Assembly: GCA_964554665.1 (NCBI GenBank)
Contig: CAZKPP010000091.1
Coordinates: 1 to 6,502, forward strand
From: UBA3263 sp964554665
GTDB lineage: Bacteria; Bacteroidota; Bacteroidia; Bacteroidales; Muribaculaceae
DNA: 6,502 bases
Direction of reading: 5' to 3'
The translations under genes and the position numbers were made by a program. Shown here in pieces: positions 6,042-6,502 of this stretch; within the stretch, counting starts at the first letter, position 1, and the number at the start of each line of letters is the position of its first letter. The notes beneath the pieces are model-generated. The model saw only the letters and a list, made by a program, of their open reading frames with translations. It was not told the DNA's origin and made no database searches.

Positions 6042-6056
6042 TATGAGGGGGAGGGG

Positions 6057-6502
6057 TTAGAGGAGGGTGCGGGCTTCGGGGCCGAGGTTGAAGATGGGGT
6101 CGAGGATGCTGAGGCCGCCAATGAAACCGAGCTGTTGGGCGCGCACCTGCCAGTAGGTTATGGCGGGGACGGGCTGCAGGTCGACGGGGCGCACGTCGGG
6201 GCGGCGGCTGTAGGCAACGTCGATGTCGGTCAGGTCGAGTGCGCGGCGAATAAAGCGGTCAACGGCCTCGTTCATGTCGGCAACGGAGCCGAAGCGATAA
6301 GGGTCGTTCAGCAGCGGCAACAGGTCGGGAGCGTAGAACTCAAAAAACGGGGTGCGCCCATAGGCGCTTTCCATGGCCGCGGGAATCGTTTCCCACCATG
6401 AGCCGTGGTCCGAAATGCGCGTGTCTGCCCAGGTGTGGCCATACGGCTTGGCTATCGGCACTGTCAGCTCCAGGCGCCCGCGGGTGTCGGCAATTTCAAA
6501 TC
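6057..6502 (-). CDS. WbqC-like family protein (3' part, start outside the window)
   Basis: The C-terminal 147-148 residues of a WbqC-like protein (PF08889-type) lie here; the reading frame is open to the right edge, so the GTG at 6461 is internal and not a start. Family features are ELTVPIAKPYG, the motif TRISDHGSWWETIPAAMESAYG, FFEFYAPDLLPLL and a final stretch ending near ILDPIFNLGPEARTLL. Full members are about 200-230 residues, so roughly the first third is missing. The name comes from a gene in O-antigen clusters; the biochemical activity is not established. It ends 73 bases before the AlbA_2-like gene on the same strand. Family call is good from the motif block; function is uncertain. 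Confidence 0.85.
   Translation of the reverse strand, partial: FEIADTRGRLELTVPIAKPYGHTWADTRISDHGSWWETIPAAMESAYGRTPFFEFYAPDLLPLLNDPYRFGSVADMNEAVDRFIRRALDLTDIDVAYSRRPDVRPVDLQPVPAITYWQVRAQQLGFIGGLSILDPIFNLGPEARTLL

Noticed and set aside
6027..6401. Plus-strand open frame of 124 codons and a TAACTTTG box at 6031-6038 that could drive it.
   Set aside because: The frame is antisense to the WbqC-like gene and is low complexity. The plus-strand box lacks a -33 element at the usual spacing and is explained as the left-over half of the inverted repeat.

Overview
The window looks like the chromosome of a GC-rich member of the Bacteroidota, most probably Bacteroidales and possibly close to Muribaculaceae. 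The evidence is the TAnnTTTG-type promoter -7 boxes (best at 6011-6018 and 4452-4459, both minus strand), three short lipoprotein signal peptides, and protein families typical of that order (DUF3332 lipoprotein, WbqC-like protein, AlbA_2/RecG-like ATPase with an Asn/Lys/Thr linker). The family-level placement is an inference from protein resemblance and base composition.

Layout. Two genes on the plus strand come first: an MltF-type lytic transglycosylase lipoprotein (40-1407) and a DUF3332 lipoprotein (1433-1978), 25 bases apart and probably co-transcribed. They meet a minus-strand cluster head-on at a small hairpin (1968-1987) that contains the DUF3332 stop codon. The minus-strand cluster, in transcription order, is a DUF3298 (RsiV-like) lipoprotein (4446-3589), peptide chain release factor 1, prfA (3585-2491), and a short TatD-family hydrolase (2531-1992). 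Spacing is 3 bases between the first two genes, and the last two overlap by 41 bases, so the three look like one operon. Upstream and on the same strand are a stand-alone AlbA_2/ATPase/winged-helix regulator-like gene (5983-4505) with its own promoter and clearly lower GC, and then the 3' part of a WbqC-like gene that runs off the right edge.

How the genes fit together. Most of the window is housekeeping and cell-envelope content: peptidoglycan turnover, envelope lipoproteins, translation termination, a metal-dependent hydrolase and a surface-polysaccharide-associated protein. The accessory element is the AlbA_2/RecG-like gene. It differs in composition from its neighbours and carries a 12-base tandem repeat with A6-A7 tracts between the ATPase and the C-terminal helix-turn-helix. 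Any one-base slip in these tracts would remove the helix-turn-helix. Its promoter contains an imperfect inverted repeat. The other point of note is the TatD-like protein, which ends exactly at the last expected metal-binding Asp. No RNA gene, CRISPR array, insertion sequence or attachment site was seen, and no gene-free stretch exceeds about 65 bases.
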